A stretch of DNA of 64,000 nt, taken from Pedobacter metabolipauper. Lineage in GTDB: Bacteria; Bacteroidota; Bacteroidia; Sphingobacteriales; Sphingobacteriaceae. The position numbers and the translations under genes were made by a program. A model generated the notes under the pieces. It ran no database searches. It was not told where the DNA came from and was given only the letters and a program-made list of their open reading frames with translations. Location: positions 311,781 through 375,780 of the forward strand of contig NZ_SNYC01000005.1 of the NCBI RefSeq assembly GCF_004362715.1, written 5' to 3'. Of this stretch, positions 17,692 through 26,370 are shown piece by piece (position 1 is the stretch's first letter; the number at the start of each line of letters is the position of its first letter).

Positions 17692-18516
17692 ATGACGAAG
17701 AAAATAATACCGATTATTATAAGTTTAACCATCATCTTTACAGGTGTGAATGCCCAGCCTTTTACGCTAAAATCGACAGGACAGGCCAAATCTTTCCAGC
17801 TTAAAATTTACTATGGGACACAAGGGAAAGGTGCATTTGTCCAATACATGGGGCAATCGGGAATCATCCTGTTAAAGATCAAAAGCAAGGTAAGCTCCCA
17901 AATGGGCCATTCCGCCCGAACGACATATGTGTGGAACGAAATTATTGAAGGAAAAATTAACGGAAGTTACGATCTTACTGAACAGGACGGACAACCATTA
18001 AGCGCCTGGTACAGAAGAAAGAAGGACGGCAGAGAATTCCAGCTTGAAAGCAAAGATCTGGCCGATAGCGAAATGGATAAGTATCTTCTACATGGCGCAC
18101 TGATTTCATTTTACCATACTTATAACGATCAGCTCATAATCAGTTATCCAGGGAATAAGAAGGAAACCATGCAACTTCCGGATTTCGATCATCCTGATCC
18201 GCTTCGGCGGGGCACCATTGCAGATTACAATTTTGATGGCTATGACGATGTGGCCTTCTCTATTCCAGATGCCGGAATGGGTGTATATCGGATATTCAGC
18301 ATTTTTCTTTACGATCCAACCGCTAAACGATTTAAAAAACTAGCAGAGCCAAATGACAGCAGAGCAAATTGTTCAGGGCTCTGTGATGTTACCATAGACA
18401 GTAAAAATACTTTATTAATGAGTGCCTGCAGAGGCGCAGCAACCTGGTGGAAGGATACTTATCGGTTCTCTAAAGGGAACAAGCTCATATGGGTGAGCTC
18501 AACGAAACAGGAATAG
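17692..18516 (+). CDS. exported XAC2610-like protein of unknown function
   Basis: A 274-residue protein with a signal peptide (MTKKIIPIIISLTIIFTGVNAQ). The middle is beta-rich, and about residues 178-205 read GTIADYNFDGYDDVAFSIPDAGMG, an FG-GAP-like Asp-rich calcium-type loop that occurs in XAC2610-related proteins. Two Cys (SGLCDVT and ACRGAATWW) may form a disulfide. It follows the acyltransferase by 66 bases on the same strand; TATTTTTG at 17634-17641 could be a -7 element but lacks a -33 partner. Function unknown. Confidence 0.75.
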   Translation: MTKKIIPIIISLTIIFTGVNAQPFTLKSTGQAKSFQLKIYYGTQGKGAFVQYMGQSGIILLKIKSKVSSQMGHSARTTYVWNEIIEGKINGSYDLTEQDGQPLSAWYRRKKDGREFQLESKDLADSEMDKYLLHGALISFYHTYNDQLIISYPGNKKETMQLPDFDHPDPLRRGTIADYNFDGYDDVAFSIPDAGMGVYRIFSIFLYDPTAKRFKKLAEPNDSRANCSGLCDVTIDSKNTLLMSACRGAATWWKDTYRFSKGNKLIWVSSTKQE

Positions 18517-18605
18517 CGCATGATAGCTATTAATAATTGGCAACACTCTTGACAAAAATCAAGATATATACATAAAGGGATCTGGATAAGAACGAAATGC
18601 ACGTA

Positions 18606-18638
18606 TAGTGATAAATATAAAAATTTATCGCTATTTTT
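18606..18638 (+). terminator. AT-rich hairpin with T-run, terminator-like
   Basis: Arms TAGTGATAAA (18606-18615) and TTTATCGCTA (18624-18633) pair over 10 bases with one G-T wobble around TATAAAAA, followed by five T. It lies 90 bases after the XAC2610-like stop and before the cyclase gene. Confidence 0.45.
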
Positions 18639-18663
18639 AAGACCAGTCATAACCTTCAAGTCT

Positions 18664-19761
18664 ATGCTTTCACCGAGAAACAGAAGAAATATCGGCCGTA
18701 TCATTCCTTACGGGGTACTATGGTTTATTTTCAGCGTGATTTACTGCATATTGGAGAAAAGCATTCTCGGAAACCTCGATCATTACCCGTCTACCGGAGT
18801 TCCATATAATTTTGCAAGAAACATTACTATAATCCCGGTTGCTGGTCTGATGATGGGCATGATGACCGGCATTCTTGAGATTGGTTATTTCAGTAAATGG
18901 CTGATTAAGAAAAGTTTCACCAGAAAGATCTTGTTCAAATCCCTTATTTATTTGGTTATTGTTGTTGTTTTTCTCATCATTATTACAGTAATAAATATGC
19001 TATATAACAAGGACAATTACTCTTTAGAAAACCTGTCTTCTCCAGCTTGGGCATTTTTCACTGATTATGCGCTGATGGGCATAATGCTATACATTGCTTC
19101 AATAATTGTGATCTCGCAACTCTATGCTGAATTTAGTGAAAGCATTGGAACGGGCACATTGCGCAATTTTTTTCTGGGGAAATACTATCATCCAATAGAG
19201 GAAGAAAGAATATTTATGTTCCTTGATATGAAATCTTCAACTACGATTGCTGAAAACCTGGGACATGTCAAGTACTTTGAAATGTTAAGGGAATATTTCT
19301 TCGACCTCTCAGGCTCTGTTATTGACTATGCTGGTACCATCTATCAATATGCTGGCGATGAGATGATCGTATGCTGGAAACTCAAAGATGGGTTAAGAAA
19401 AAACAACTGTATTGAGTGCTTTTTTGCAATGAAACGTTCGTTGGAAATGCAGACGGAAAAGTACAATAGCAAATTCGGCCTTCTCCCAGGATTCAAAGCG
19501 GGGTTGCATTACGGTAAGGTAGTTACCGGGGAGATCGGATCGCTGAAAAAGGAGATCATATTCACAGGAGACGTACTGAATACTTCAGCAAGGATACAGG
19601 GCCTTTGCAATCAATTCGATGTTGACCTGCTCGTATCGGAAGATCTGGTTAAAATACTTGATCTTCCCTTCGCATACGCCATAAGATCGGTTGGAGAGAA
19701 CCTCCTGAAAGGCCGAAGTAAATCAATTGAAATCTTTGCAATTTCAATATCTGCTCAATAG
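18664..19761 (+). CDS. membrane-anchored class III adenylate/guanylate cyclase
   Basis: A 365-residue protein: about 170 N-terminal residues with four or five hydrophobic segments, then a class III cyclase domain (about 178-345). Metal-binding Asp residues are in FMFLDMKSSTT and YAGDEMIVCW. The transition-state Asn/Arg pair is in GDVLNTSARIQ, and the Lys-Asp pair of KKEIIFTGD favours ATP over GTP. The motif set looks complete, so it is probably active as a homodimer. No recognisable sensor domain besides the membrane part is present. The pentapeptide-like gene starts 53 bases later on the same strand. Confidence 0.9.
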   Translation: MLSPRNRRNIGRIIPYGVLWFIFSVIYCILEKSILGNLDHYPSTGVPYNFARNITIIPVAGLMMGMMTGILEIGYFSKWLIKKSFTRKILFKSLIYLVIVVVFLIIITVINMLYNKDNYSLENLSSPAWAFFTDYALMGIMLYIASIIVISQLYAEFSESIGTGTLRNFFLGKYYHPIEEERIFMFLDMKSSTTIAENLGHVKYFEMLREYFFDLSGSVIDYAGTIYQYAGDEMIVCWKLKDGLRKNNCIECFFAMKRSLEMQTEKYNSKFGLLPGFKAGLHYGKVVTGEIGSLKKEIIFTGDVLNTSARIQGLCNQFDVDLLVSEDLVKILDLPFAYAIRSVGENLLKGRSKSIEIFAISISAQ

Positions 19762-19814
19762 AGAATGATAAAAGATTACCCTATTTTGGATTATGAAATT
19801 TAAAATGAGCATAC

Positions 19815-20831
19815 ATGACAAAAAGAGAACTAGTTAATCGTTGGAATTCTCCGGATGGACAAAACGTGTTGAAGGCGGTCTTGAGAGCACTCAAACGGAG
19901 TGAGCCGCTTGGTGAAGTGAATGGCTTAGAAATGATTGACAACCGATTTGACTTACGTGGTGCAACACTATCTACGGTGAAAGAACAACGAACGATTGGA
20001 ACCAAGGAGCATTCCCTTACGCAAACCACAGGTTCCCTCAAGCTCAAGAATGCCGATATCGAAAGCATAGATTTTTCTCATGCCGACATCAGCTATGGCC
20101 TGTTTCAGGAATGCACCGTAACCGATTGCCTCTTCAATGAAACAATTGCAAAAGAAATGGATATCTATGCATCTGATTTTGAAAGCTGTGTATTCGGAAA
20201 AACAAACTTCGCCTATTCGTTCATGAACAAAAATGTGGCAGGCAATGCTGGGTCATTTAGAAACTGTAAATTTCTAAAAACCAATTTAAAAGAAACAATT
20301 TTTTCATTTCCCATCATCGATAACTGCATTTTTGAGGATTGCGAACTCGAAGGGGCAGATTTCGATGGATCGAGAATGAGGAATGTAACTTTTGCTGGAG
20401 ATGTAGACTCTCCATTTATTAGGGGTTATTCCTGGACAGCTGAAACGTCATTATTCTGGATCTTCAATAAAATCAATCCACGCGATTATCCAAACTTAAT
20501 GGAGAATATTGATTTTAGCAGGGCTAACATCAAAGATATTCTTTTCTTAGATGAGATCGATCTTACCAACTGCAAATTTCCTGCAACCGGTGACTTTATC
20601 ATGGTGAATAACGTCACAAAACTATTTCCCAAACTCAGAGACATCGTTGTAAAAGAGTGGCAAGATGAAGATAAAAAGTATGCACTCTCTTTAATAGATA
20701 ATCTTTATTATAGCCCCAAAAAACAAGGCATGACCTTGGATGTCATCTCCACCATCCATAGTGAACACCTTGGAAAAGAATTCCAGGAGCGGTTAGATCA
20801 GTTAATTAGGGAACATAATGTAGATCTTTAA
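19815..20831 (+). CDS. pentapeptide-repeat-like protein
   Basis: A 338-residue protein without signal peptide. Scattered five-residue repeats of the A(D/N)(L/F)xx type are seen in the first two thirds (LKNADIESIDFSHADISYG, FEDCELEGADFDGSRMRN, DFSRANIKDILFLDE in part), predicting a right-handed beta helix. The first 40 residues and the last 80 lack repeats. Function is unknown: such folds act as scaffolds or DNA mimics, but nothing here points to either. Lies directly downstream of the cyclase gene. Confidence 0.7.
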   Translation: MTKRELVNRWNSPDGQNVLKAVLRALKRSEPLGEVNGLEMIDNRFDLRGATLSTVKEQRTIGTKEHSLTQTTGSLKLKNADIESIDFSHADISYGLFQECTVTDCLFNETIAKEMDIYASDFESCVFGKTNFAYSFMNKNVAGNAGSFRNCKFLKTNLKETIFSFPIIDNCIFEDCELEGADFDGSRMRNVTFAGDVDSPFIRGYSWTAETSLFWIFNKINPRDYPNLMENIDFSRANIKDILFLDEIDLTNCKFPATGDFIMVNNVTKLFPKLRDIVVKEWQDEDKKYALSLIDNLYYSPKKQGMTLDVISTIHSEHLGKEFQERLDQLIREHNVDL

Positions 20832-20905
20832 TTGCAATTGACATTGCATACAAACAAATAGTCTTTAATTCGGTTAATACATTATTAATATTTCCGGAAA
20901 TAACA

Positions 20906-21208
20906 ATGATTGTAGGAGTTAAAACAGAAGTAAAATGGATAAATTCTATTGCCGAAATCACATTAGTTGGAGGATTCTTTATTTTTCTGCTAATTTTCAT
21001 TGTCCCCGTCCTATTGTCATTCTTAGCTCAGGCAGTTATTCCGGGATTATCGGATGAAGATGGGTTTACCAAAGCCCTAATGTTATTGTTACCGGGCTGG
21101 AATTTAGCCTTATGGCTTTTTAGAATCCGTCTGTATATTTTTTTTATACCTGCATGGGTGCTTGTAGGGGGTTTAGCACTAATCAGGCTTATCAAAATTA
21201 TTGCTTAG
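20906..21208 (+). CDS. small membrane protein of unknown function
   Basis: One hundred residues with two clear hydrophobic segments (about 15-45 and 57-95). The loop SDEDGFTKALM sits between them. No family recognised. It starts at ATG 20906, 74 bases after the pentapeptide-like gene. Confidence 0.5.
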   Translation: MIVGVKTEVKWINSIAEITLVGGFFIFLLIFIVPVLLSFLAQAVIPGLSDEDGFTKALMLLLPGWNLALWLFRIRLYIFFIPAWVLVGGLALIRLIKIIA

Positions 21209-21306
21209 TAAAGTTCATGATTGACCACTGTATTTATACTTTGGACGAATGTGCATTGCAATATGAGCAAAACTCCGATGATTAATTGTTCGTTTTCTTA
21301 TTTCGG

Positions 21307-21360
21307 CTACAAATGTCCTCTGTATGACTACAATTAATCGGTTCAGGTAGTTGACCTTTG
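21307..21360 (+). promoter_or_regulatory. predicted AraC binding repeats and promoter of SDR module 2
   Basis: CTACA occurs at 21307-21311 (in TTTCGGCTACAAATG) and 21328-21332 (in GACTACAATT), 21 bases apart. After 18 bases comes TTGACCTTTG (21351-21360), 21 bases before the ATG. The spacing is identical to that at 12238-12291 before the unrelated SDR of module 1. It is probably bound by one or both AraC paralogues (inference). Confidence 0.6.
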
Positions 21361-21381
21361 AATCATCAAAAATCAAATACT

Positions 21382-22218
21382 ATGGCACATCAACAAGAAA
21401 AACAAAAGGTCTGGTTTATTACTGGTGCTTCACGCGGGTTTGGCAGAATATGGACTGAAGCGGTGCTAGAGCGTGGCGACAAAGTTGCTGCTACGGCGCG
21501 TCAGTTAAGCAGTATTGCAGACTTACAGGAAAAATATGGGGACAACATTTTACCATTGGAATTGGATGTTACCAATCACGAGCAGGTAAACGCAGTAGTG
21601 ACCCAGGCTTATGAACACTTCGGAAGGTTAGACATTGTGCTGAACAACGCAGGATATTCATTAGTAGGCACCATTGAAGAGGCGAGTGCCGATGAAGTAC
21701 GGGCCATGTATGAAACCAATGTTTATGGTCCGATGGCTGTAATTAAAGCAGCATTGCCCTACTTGCGTAGACAGGGATATGGACATATTTTAGGTACATC
21801 CAGCAACGTAGGTCATATCACATTGCCGGTTATTGGTTATTATTGCTCATCAAAATGGGCATTTGAAGCTATTCATGAAAGTCTGGCCACCGAGGTAAAA
21901 GCATTTGGCATTAAGGTAACTATCATTGAACCCGGTGCCTATGCTACCGAATTTGGCAGCCCGGAATCACTTAAATTTACTTCAGATCTTGATGTTTATT
22001 CAGATTTAAAAACGGAATTCTTTAAGACTTTACAATCTTTTGAAAGAGGCGACCCAAAAGCAACCCCAGAAGCAATCTTTGCTATTGTAGATGCTGAAAA
22101 CCCTCCCTTGCGCTTTCATCTGGGCAGCCATAACTTGCCATTGGTGCGTAAAACTTATGAAGAAAGACTAGCACTCTGGGAAGAATGGGACAGTATTTCC
22201 AGTGCCGCACAAGGTTAA
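21382..22218 (+). CDS. classical short-chain dehydrogenase/reductase
   Basis: A 278-residue cytoplasmic oxidoreductase from ATG 21382 (MAHQQEKQKVWFITG). A TTG eight codons upstream belongs to the promoter-like TTGACCTTTG and is rejected as a start. Motifs: TGASRGFG at 14-21, NNAG in VLNNAGYS, Ser of GTSSNVG, and YCSSK as the YxxxK catalytic pair, then EPGAYATEF. This is the classical SDR family; the substrate is not defined. Followed after 58 bases, across a hairpin, by an AraC gene. Confidence 0.9.
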   Translation: MAHQQEKQKVWFITGASRGFGRIWTEAVLERGDKVAATARQLSSIADLQEKYGDNILPLELDVTNHEQVNAVVTQAYEHFGRLDIVLNNAGYSLVGTIEEASADEVRAMYETNVYGPMAVIKAALPYLRRQGYGHILGTSSNVGHITLPVIGYYCSSKWAFEAIHESLATEVKAFGIKVTIIEPGAYATEFGSPESLKFTSDLDVYSDLKTEFFKTLQSFERGDPKATPEAIFAIVDAENPPLRFHLGSHNLPLVRKTYEERLALWEEWDSISSAAQG

Positions 22219-22229
22219 TTACATGAATC

Positions 22230-22265
22230 AATGGCGACTAATATCTAATTCGGTCGCCATTTTAT
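22230..22265 (+). terminator. hairpin between the SDR and AraC genes
   Basis: Arms AATGGCGAC (22230-22238) and GTCGCCATT (22253-22261) with a short T-rich tail. It lies 12 bases after the SDR stop, so it could end most transcripts before the AraC gene. Confidence 0.6.
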
Positions 22266-22276
22266 TATCTTTAGAT

Positions 22277-23197
22277 ATGAGAAAAGACGCACAGAGCCCA
22301 CAGCGGTTTGAATCCCTCTCGGATGCACACCGGGCTTTAGGATTACCAGGTCCCAAGCATCCATTGATCAGCCTGTTATATGGTAGAAACGGATTAGTAG
22401 ATTTAAACCCGGCACCAGCACCACATGTGTTGAGTTTTTATAAAATATCCTACAAGCCAAAGTTTGACGGGAAATTGAAATATGGCCAAAGCTATTATGA
22501 CTTTGCTGAAGGTGGTTTATTGTTTGCCTCACCGGGACAGGTTGTTGGCAACCCGGAAAATCTTACTACAGCTTGTTCTGAATATACATTGCTGATCCAT
22601 CCAGATTTCCTATTGGGTTATCCCTTAATGAAAAACATCAGGCAGTATGGCTTCTTCTCCTATACCATAAATGAAACACTCCATCTTTCAGCAGAAGAAA
22701 AGGCAACAATACTATCCATATTTAAATTTATGGAGGATGAACTGAACGCCAGAACAGATGACTTTAGTCAGGATGTGATTATATCTCAGATCGAGTTATT
22801 ACTTAACTACGCTAACCGTTTTTATAAACGTCAGTTTATTACCCGGAAAGCAGTTAACAATGATTTATTGCAACGACTGGAAGAATTTATGGAGCAATAC
22901 TTTAACAATGAGCAAGCATTAACAAACGGCATACCTTCAGTACAACTGATCGCTGAGCATTTGAATCTTTCCCCTGGTTATTTGAGCGATATGTTACGTT
23001 CGTTAACTGGTAGAAATGCACAGCAGCATATCCACGATAAACTGATCGAAAAAGCGAAGGAAAAACTATCTACCACTAACCTTTCTGTAACTGAAGTAGC
23101 CTATGCTTTGGGTTTTGAACACTCACAATCCTTTAGCAAGTTGTTTAAAACAAAAACTGATCTTTCACCGCTGGAATACCGACGCTCGTTTAACTAA
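22277..23197 (+). CDS. AraC-family transcriptional regulator (module 2)
   Basis: A 306-residue protein from ATG 22277 (MRKDAQSPQRFESL). The frame can be extended to 22202, but that would overlap the SDR gene and run through the hairpin. C-terminal AraC double HTH: VQLIAEHLNLSPGYLSDML and LSVTEVAYALGFEHSQSFSK. N-terminal region with KYGQSYYDFAEGGLLFASPG parallels the module 1 protein over its full length. TATCTTTA just before the ATG may be a poor -7 element, which would make the mRNA nearly leaderless. Confidence 0.92.
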   Translation: MRKDAQSPQRFESLSDAHRALGLPGPKHPLISLLYGRNGLVDLNPAPAPHVLSFYKISYKPKFDGKLKYGQSYYDFAEGGLLFASPGQVVGNPENLTTACSEYTLLIHPDFLLGYPLMKNIRQYGFFSYTINETLHLSAEEKATILSIFKFMEDELNARTDDFSQDVIISQIELLLNYANRFYKRQFITRKAVNNDLLQRLEEFMEQYFNNEQALTNGIPSVQLIAEHLNLSPGYLSDMLRSLTGRNAQQHIHDKLIEKAKEKLSTTNLSVTEVAYALGFEHSQSFSKLFKTKTDLSPLEYRRSFN

Positions 23198-23345
23198 TCG
23201 GTTTAGTAAAAAGCTAAGACTCATTAACATATACTAAGGAGTTATTCCATCCCGCTTTTGCCCAAGTTTTAACGAACACATTCTATAAAATCTTTTCTGC
23301 TATAGCAACCTGTTTGATCAACTGCAGTATTTTTCGGTAAATAAA

Positions 23346-23978
23346 TCAGGAGTATGCAAGATCGATAAACTGCTTAAGTGCCTTCTTGATCTCTTCCTGA
23401 CCGGGAGGCTCCTGCAAGTCTATCCCGCAAAAAGGATTCTCCTGCATCTTAGCATGGAGGGTAAGGTAATATACTCCGCCCATCAATATCGCATACATCG
23501 CCCTAAAGTTTTTATCACTATTCTCAAAGTGCCTATCGAAGACCTCACTCAGTACCCGATTCCCCATGTCCTCGCGCTTCAGATCAAGTTCCTTTAAGAT
23601 AGGCAACTTTTCGCTGAGTCCCCAGGTAATGATCCGGCGCATCTCCTCATTCCTGATCAGACTGTCGAACTGGTTCTCCAATACACTATAAGCAAGCGTT
23701 TTTCCAGAATCATCTTTGCTGGTCTGCACAATATCATCGATTTCATCTGGACTGATTTTCCAGTAGTCATTGCTATTGAGATACTCTTTAACCAGTCCAT
23801 CCAGGCTACCAAAATAGTCATAGATCAGCCTCCTGTCTACCTTAGCCACATCAGCAACCCTGCTGATACTGAGTCCGGAAAAACCGTCATCTTTCAGGAT
23901 TCTTCCCAAAGCGGAGATCAGGTTCGCCTTAGTGCGTTCTTTATTCCTAACCAGACCATCTGTAACTTTCCTTGCCAT
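23346..23978 (-). CDS. TetR-family transcriptional regulator
   Basis: A 210-residue repressor-type protein. Residues about 15-62 form the TetR helix-turn-helix (ISRVADVAKVDRRLIYDYFGS); the C-terminal helical domain shows no known ligand motif. It faces a small membrane-protein gene across a 235-base divergent gap that holds the palindrome at 24136-24157, its likely operator. Convergent with the module 2 AraC gene (148-base gap, nothing seen). Confidence 0.9.
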   Translation of the reverse strand: MARKVTDGLVRNKERTKANLISALGRILKDDGFSGLSISRVADVAKVDRRLIYDYFGSLDGLVKEYLNSNDYWKISPDEIDDIVQTSKDDSGKTLAYSVLENQFDSLIRNEEMRRIITWGLSEKLPILKELDLKREDMGNRVLSEVFDRHFENSDKNFRAMYAILMGGVYYLTLHAKMQENPFCGIDLQEPPGQEEIKKALKQFIDLAYS

Positions 23979-24135
23979 TTCGTTTAACTTTGGTGCAATT
24001 TGCGACTTTTTGTGCCATCATCAAAGATTTTGCCGTATAAACATACCGCATCTAAAACTATTATTTTCTTTTAGAAAGTAACTGGTATGGGGGCTAAAAT
24101 TAAAGTTAAGCATTAGGCAAAATCTAATAAATAAA

Positions 24136-24178
24136 TATATCACACATTTGTGATATAAAAGTTATTTATTTACTTTTG
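24136..24178 (+). promoter_or_regulatory. Bacteroidota promoter overlapped by a TetR-type palindrome
   Basis: Palindrome TATATCACA (24136-24144), spacer CATT, TGTGATATA (24149-24157), nine perfect pairs. It overlaps TTTG (24147-24150), which lies exactly 20 bases before TACTTTTG (24171-24178): a full -33/-7 match for the rightward gene at 24214. A protein bound to the palindrome would cover the -33 element, so the divergent TetR protein is expected to repress that gene. Confidence 0.7.
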
Positions 24179-24213
24179 GCCCCATCAAAGTATTTATCCT
24201 TACCAATAACCAT

Positions 24214-24465
24214 ATGATATCCAATAACCCAACCACCCCAAAAGATCTCAAAGGTTTGACTAAACAAAGAGACTTTTTCAAAGGCCTGCTCATTGGAGCC
24301 TGTATCCTTTGGCTTTTTATCCTCGCAGCTGCCATTTATTTTTATTCCAAAAAAGATAATATTGCCTTATTCATCCCAGTATTTTCGCTGATCGTAGTAT
24401 TTCTTCCTATCTTTCTACGGTTTAAATCATTGGATGCCGAAATAAAATCGAAGAAATTGGGTTAG
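24214..24465 (+). CDS. small two-helix membrane protein
   Basis: 83 residues: a basic, polar start (TTPKDLKGLTKQRDFF), two hydrophobic segments (about 24-45 and 50-68) separated by SKKDN, and a Lys-rich end. No enzyme motif. It is preceded by the best promoter match in this region and by the TetR palindrome, which supports a real, regulated gene. Function unknown. Confidence 0.65.
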   Translation: MISNNPTTPKDLKGLTKQRDFFKGLLIGACILWLFILAAAIYFYSKKDNIALFIPVFSLIVVFLPIFLRFKSLDAEIKSKKLG

Positions 24466-24646
24466 CCAGTTTCGGGTATGGCAATTCTATCTGGATGATG
24501 CTATGGCTACAATAATATCGTGTTAAGTTTAGGTTTGCATATCATATTCTTTCAGGATCTTTTCCATTATGAATGCTGCACCCCAATTCTATAAGTATTT
24601 CGGCAGCATGCGCTTGTACGCTTAGCTTACTCATACACAAACGGTG

Positions 24647-24927
24647 CTTTTTCAAAGAGACCGAACTGTAATACAAAACACATCAACAACATTTTCGAAG
24701 AAAATGGACTTGAAGAAAAATGTAATGTGCAAAAAATGCACATTGCTAATTCGGACAAACCTGTAACATTTACAGCTTAGATGTTATAATTTCAGTGGGC
24801 TACCGGGTAAATTACATGGTTCAAAGCGCATTGCTGATAACGCACTCGCTGCACTGACATTGATGATTTCTGAAGTAAATCAGATGAAAAAGAAATGATG
24901 GTAAATTTGATCAACACAAACAATTAA
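24647..24927 (+). pseudogene. decayed rhuM-like (virulence RhuM family) gene fragment
   Basis: Three frames together read as a RhuM-family protein. Frame 1 gives LFQRDRTVIQ (24647-24676). After a one-base loss comes HINNIFEENGLEEKCNVQKM and on to DKPVTF. After another one-base loss near 24772 comes SLDVIISVGYRVN. A later piece reads ALAALTLMISEVNQ, and KEMMVNLINTNN ends at TAA 24925-24927. The N-terminus and the central part of the family are missing. RhuM genes are typically carried on mobile islands, so this is probably an insertion relic. Family assignment is from remembered motifs. Confidence 0.7.
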
Positions 24928-24933
24928 ACACAC

Positions 24934-24961
24934 AAAAGCCTTAGATTTCTCTAAGGCTTTT
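24934..24961 (+). terminator. terminator-like hairpin after the rhuM relic
   Basis: Arms AAAAGCCTTAG (24934-24944) and CTAAGGCTTTT (24951-24961) around ATTTCT, 11 perfect pairs with A/T ends that allow termination on either strand. It starts 7 bases after the relic's stop codon and probably belonged to that gene. Confidence 0.65.
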
Positions 24962-25431
24962 AAGTTCTGTACCCCTTCCGCTAGTTACTTTGAACACTTG
25001 GAACGCTTTTGCAGGTTGTTAGAGCCCATTATTAATGTATGGGATCCATCAGTAAGCCGCTTTGGATGATGAGAATTCGTACGGCATATAATTGCAAAGT
25101 TACTTAAAACAAATACAATCAAAAGAGTCTCCAATTTTCATCAGAGCCTCAATAGTCAGTACTTTCAAGGTTAATATTAACCCAAAAATTCAATAAGATT
25201 TAATGATTTTCAAATGCCTCCAACATTGATTTGAACATCGAAATCGTTACTAACCTATATCTCTTAGTGAAATATATTAAAATAGTAATAATAATATACG
25301 CTGGCAGATGCAACAGTGGTATTGGAGACGCTAGGTTTCTAAGTCTTCTTGACCGATAATTGACGATTGAAAGTTACCCCGAAATCTGCCCTCATACATA
25401 ATTACCTGTAAGCACATCGATAGCTCTTAAT
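24962..25431. other. gene-free stretch
   Basis: About 470 AT-rich bases with no ORF worth calling, no tRNA and no hairpin terminator that I can see. Together with the rhuM relic it makes a non-coding scar of almost 1 kb between the small membrane protein and the acetyltransferase genes. Confidence 0.5.
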
Positions 25432-25944
25432 TTAAATTTGCAAGACAATTTTTTCATATGCCCGCCTTGGACTACCTCTGAAAGTCACCTCGCCACAATA
25501 AACGTATCCTAGCTTTTCAAAGGTTTTAATCATAGCGATGTTATCGAAATTCGTATCGACTTTTATGCTGAAAATATTCTTAGCAAGAGCAAGATTTTCA
25601 ACTTCAAAAAGAATTTGCCTGGCCAATCCTTTACCAGCGTAATCTCCGGCAACAACAATCCTGTGCACAACCAAAAAGTCGCCATGGCTCAACCACTTGC
25701 CAACAATATTTGTATATTCAGGTTCATCATTAACAAGAACAGCACAGTAACCTATTACCTTTTCCCCTTCTGTAAGGACATAGCCAGCATCATTTTCAAT
25801 ATCAGCACCTAAGATATCCCGATTGGGGTATCCGTCCTGCCACTGGTTGCTGCCATCATTTTTCCTTCTTAAGATAGCCTCTTGGAGAATATCCCAAATT
25901 ACTTCTGTATCCGAGGGATTCGCTTCACGAAATTCAAAAATCAC
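25432..25944 (-). CDS. GNAT-family N-acetyltransferase
   Basis: A 170-residue cytoplasmic acetyltransferase. Start codon is GTG at 25944 (first residues MIFEFREANPSD). The acetyl-CoA motif A is VVAGDYAGKGLARQILFEVENLA (the Q/RxxGxG/A region, about 105-120), followed by IKVDTNFDNIAMIKTFEKLGYVYCGE, the usual motif B. Acceptor substrate unknown. Single gene. Confidence 0.88.
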   Translation of the reverse strand: MIFEFREANPSDTEVIWDILQEAILRRKNDGSNQWQDGYPNRDILGADIENDAGYVLTEGEKVIGYCAVLVNDEPEYTNIVGKWLSHGDFLVVHRIVVAGDYAGKGLARQILFEVENLALAKNIFSIKVDTNFDNIAMIKTFEKLGYVYCGEVTFRGSPRRAYEKIVLQI

Positions 25945-26265
25945 GTCTTTTATTTTAAAGTTTAAGAATTAAAATTTTAATACTGATCCTGCTCTACCGT
26001 CATTCCTTCTTTGCGCCAGAACAAAATCAGATAGAAAAAGTTTTACCTGACCCGGCAAATCTTTTTTAATCTATGATAAATGTAACGTATTTCAAAAGCA
26101 TGCTATTGTCCGCGGAGTGTTCAAAGAGAATCTGGCTTACGGTGGGGGTCAGTTTAGAACTAATTTCATTGACCCAACCTTCCACAATAACATACTGAAA
26201 ATCAATGAAAAAGGACTGCTTTTTTATGAGCAATCCTCTTCAATTTTGGACAAAAAAATTTTATG
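25945..26265. other. intergenic region with possible insertion-element relic
   Basis: No gene supported. At about 26142-26178 the sequence GGGGGTCAGTTTAGAAC is followed by CATTGACCC, giving GGGTCA and TGACCC in inverted orientation. This resembles, only loosely, the end sequences of IS21-type elements in Bacteroidota. No transposase remains. Confidence 0.25.
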
Positions 26266-26349
26266 TACCCAGAAGCAGATTCGAACTGCCACGCCCTTTC
26301 GAGCGCCACCCCCTCAAGGTGGTGCGTCTGCCAATTTCGCCACCTGGGT
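26266..26349 (-). tRNA. tRNA-Leu(GAG)
   Basis: 84-nt class II tRNA on the minus strand. Acceptor ACCCAGG pairs with TCTGGGT, discriminator A73 at 26266. The anticodon stem CCACC/GGTGG encloses the loop TTGAGGG, anticodon GAG. The long variable arm (GCGCTCGAAAGGGCGT) is typical of Leu, and the T-arm GGCAG-TTCGAAT-CTGCT is intact with one G-T pair. CCA is not encoded. It lies 21 bases after the MBL hydrolase gene and may be part of the ftsK transcript. Confidence 0.95.
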
Positions 26350-26370
26350 ATACTATTTGCAAATATATAT

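Noticed and set aside
22202..22276. Longer start for the module 2 AraC protein
   Set aside because: It would overlap the SDR gene and translate through a terminator-like hairpin; the paralogue aligns from the later ATG.
24542..24634. Short minus-strand frame reading AAEILIELGCSIHNG, like a piece of an ankyrin repeat
   Set aside because: Only 30 codons, one partial repeat and no start context; too little to call a gene or relic.
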